Origin: Promethearchaeota archaeon
GTDB lineage: Archaea; Asgardarchaeota; Lokiarchaeia; Sigynarchaeales; SOKP01
Assembly (NCBI GenBank): GCA_019894875.1
Contig: JAGXNR010000039.1
Span: 1 to 23,914, forward strand
Direction of reading: 5' to 3'
DNA: 23,914 bases
The position numbers were made by a program, and so were the translations under genes. This document shows positions 22,669-23,914 of the stretch, piece by piece; position 1 is the first letter of the stretch; every line of letters begins with the position of its first letter. The notes beneath the pieces were generated by a model. It had not been told where the DNA came from and made no database searches. It was given only the letters and a program-made list of their open reading frames with translations.

Positions 22669-23914
22669 TTATTCATTTGTATTAAAATCTCGATGCTGCA
22701 TTTCAAGGAGACGTTTGTATTTTCCATTCATTGCTAACAGATTGTCATGATCACCTTGTTCTATTATGCCTTTCTTCTCAGCATCCAACACTATGATAAA
22801 ATTTGCATTTTTAATTGTCGAAAGGCGATGAGCTATAATAATAGTAGTTCTTCCTTCACGTGCTTTGTTTAAAGCGTCTTGAATCAGAGTTTCGGTATAG
22901 GGATCAACTGAAGACGTAGCTTCATCTAAAACTAAGATTTTTGGGTCAGTAATCAATGCTCGAGCAAAAGCAATCAATTGTCTTTGACCGATTGATATAT
23001 TTGAGGCATTTTCTTTTAATTTTGTGTCATATTTCTTATGGAGTGTATCAATAAAATTGTGTAAGCCTAAAAATTTAGATACTTCAATCATTCTTTCCTC
23101 ATCTGCAAGAGTTGGATTGTCATATGCATATAGCAGATTATCCTTAATAGAACCTGTGAAAAGAAAGGCGTCTTGAGGAACAATCCCAATCAAAGCTCTT
23201 AAATCTTTCTTACGGACCTTTTTAATATCAATATCATCAATTAGTATTTCTCCATTATCGGTATCATAAAATCGAGCAATTAATTTAATTAATGTTGTTT
23301 TACCCGCTCCAGTCTCCCCTACAATAGCAACCGTGTTTCCTGCGGGGATATTAACTGAAATATCTTTTAAAACATACCCCGTAGTTTGTTTATGTTGGAT
23401 GAGTTTTTTCTGTTCAATAATGGTATCTTTAACTAATTTTGGAATCTCTTCATATATTTCTGGTGGAATAGTTATAGTCGCAAGCATTTGGATCATAGAT
23501 TGAGGTGACATTTGACCCATTCCCCCACCCATCATACCTCCTCCTTCTCCACTCATTCCACTGCTTTGTTGTATTCCCGCTTTAGCACTAAGCGATCTCT
23601 CTAAAAATTTCACCATCATCGATATTGCTTCTGGGGGCATCATACTCACAGAAGAGAATGGTGCACTTTTTGTTTCATCTTTCAATTGGTGACTTATTTC
23701 ACTCTTCTCGGGTTTAAAGGATGTTTTATACTCCGGATGCGTTTTAGCTAATTCCGTGTCTGGTACAGCATAGTTTAAATCCCCAAGAAATGAATCAATT
23801 TTATTTGGTATTTCTTCAGGCTTCGCGCTCATTAAACTAAACATTAATTTTCGCATTAAATCTTGTGGCATATGCATCATATTTTTCATTATAAATGATG
23901 AGTAAGGTTCAGGG
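22669..23914 (-). CDS. ABC exporter, ATPase part (5' end outside window)
   Basis: The nucleotide-binding domain has Walker A GETGAGKTT, Q-loop VPQDAF, signature SIGQRQ (in place of LSGGQ), Walker B ILVLDEATSSVD, D-loop and H-loop IIAHRLS, closest to MsbA/lipid-type exporters. The frame stays open upstream of the ATG at 23889 to the window edge (PEPYSSFI precedes it), so this is most likely the C-terminal part of a full transporter with its membrane domain outside the window. About 150 residues before the ATPase core are unusual: charged, then Met/Gly-rich (GGGMMGGGMGQM), and the region just before VLKDIS lacks the normal A-loop aromatic strand. Substrate unknown. It heads the run with the hydrolase and radical SAM genes. 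Confidence 0.9.
   Translation of the reverse strand, partial: PEPYSSFIMKNMMHMPQDLMRKLMFSLMSAKPEEIPNKIDSFLGDLNYAVPDTELAKTHPEYKTSFKPEKSEISHQLKDETKSAPFSSVSMMPPEAISMMVKFLERSLSAKAGIQQSSGMSGEGGGMMGGGMGQMSPQSMIQMLATITIPPEIYEEIPKLVKDTIIEQKKLIQHKQTTGYVLKDISVNIPAGNTVAIVGETGAGKTTLIKLIARFYDTDNGEILIDDIDIKKVRKKDLRALIGIVPQDAFLFTGSIKDNLLYAYDNPTLADEERMIEVSKFLGLHNFIDTLHKKYDTKLKENASNISIGQRQLIAFARALITDPKILVLDEATSSVDPYTETLIQDALNKAREGRTTIIIAHRLSTIKNANFIIVLDAEKKGIIEQGDHDNLLAMNGKYKRLLEMQHRDFNTNE

Noticed and set aside
22669..23889. Stand-alone ABC ATPase starting at 23889
   Set aside because: The frame is open beyond that ATG to the window edge and the ATPase is of the exporter fusion type.
1..23914. tRNA genes, CRISPR arrays, insertion sequences
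   Set aside because: I found no T-loop consensus outside 5S, no regularly spaced repeats and no transposase motifs.

Overview
The window is AT-rich and archaeal. The evidence is aIF2-gamma, transcript-cleavage factor TFS, an archaeal GAN/RecJ-type DHH nuclease, a form III RuBisCO paired with ribose-1,5-bisphosphate isomerase, TATA-like promoters with few strong Shine-Dalgarno sites, and secreted proteins with N- and C-terminal membrane anchors. A 103-residue protein (11242-11553) closely resembles eukaryotic ribosomal protein eL22, which among prokaryotes is known to me only from Asgard archaea. I therefore infer an Asgard archaeon, perhaps Lokiarchaeia-like; the phylum is inferred, the archaeal domain is well supported.

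The main discovery is between 670 and 856 on the minus strand: a circularly permuted 5S rRNA gene. The 3' half of 5S (813-749) comes first, a UUCG tetraloop (748-745) links the two strands of helix I, and the 5' half (744-692) follows. Leader and trailer pair through a 13-bp perfect inverted repeat (670-682 / 844-856), a 5-bp stem, and a bulge-helix-bulge-like junction (CCGG/CCGG flanked by AAA and AA(G)). Cutting the two bulges at the usual archaeal positions and ligating would restore the canonical CCCGGAAGUUAA sequence and give a closed circle of exactly 122 nt, the normal 5S size.

Layout. 24-566: small membrane protein (minus). 670-856: permuted 5S (minus). 1006-1566: membrane protein (plus), tail to tail with a gingipain-like C25 surface protease (1563-3746, minus). 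3854-5784: zinc-ribbon protein and an aIF2-gamma carrying an N-terminal helix-hairpin-helix extension (plus). 5822-7837: unknown protein and a large surface protein (minus). 8088-9786: DHH nuclease and DUF167 protein (plus). 9792-11553: TFS, a CitG-like protein and eL22 (minus). 11696-14137: RuBisCO (plus) facing R15P isomerase and a zinc-ribbon protein (minus); these two enzymes make the last two steps of the archaeal AMP/nucleoside salvage route into 3-phosphoglycerate. 14245-16345: a possible 39-residue protein and UvrC (plus). 16454-17987: MFS transporter and a small charged helical protein (minus). 17988-18490: no convincing gene, one AT-rich hairpin. 18491-23914: a minus-strand run of ABC exporter (cut by the window edge), alpha/beta hydrolase, radical SAM protein, ROK sugar kinase and a phosphohexomutase whose reading frame breaks at a run of seven G.

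Other points of note are a probable AUU start in the hydrolase (22614), which restores the oxyanion-hole HG motif, and a Met/Gly-rich insertion just before the ABC ATPase core.
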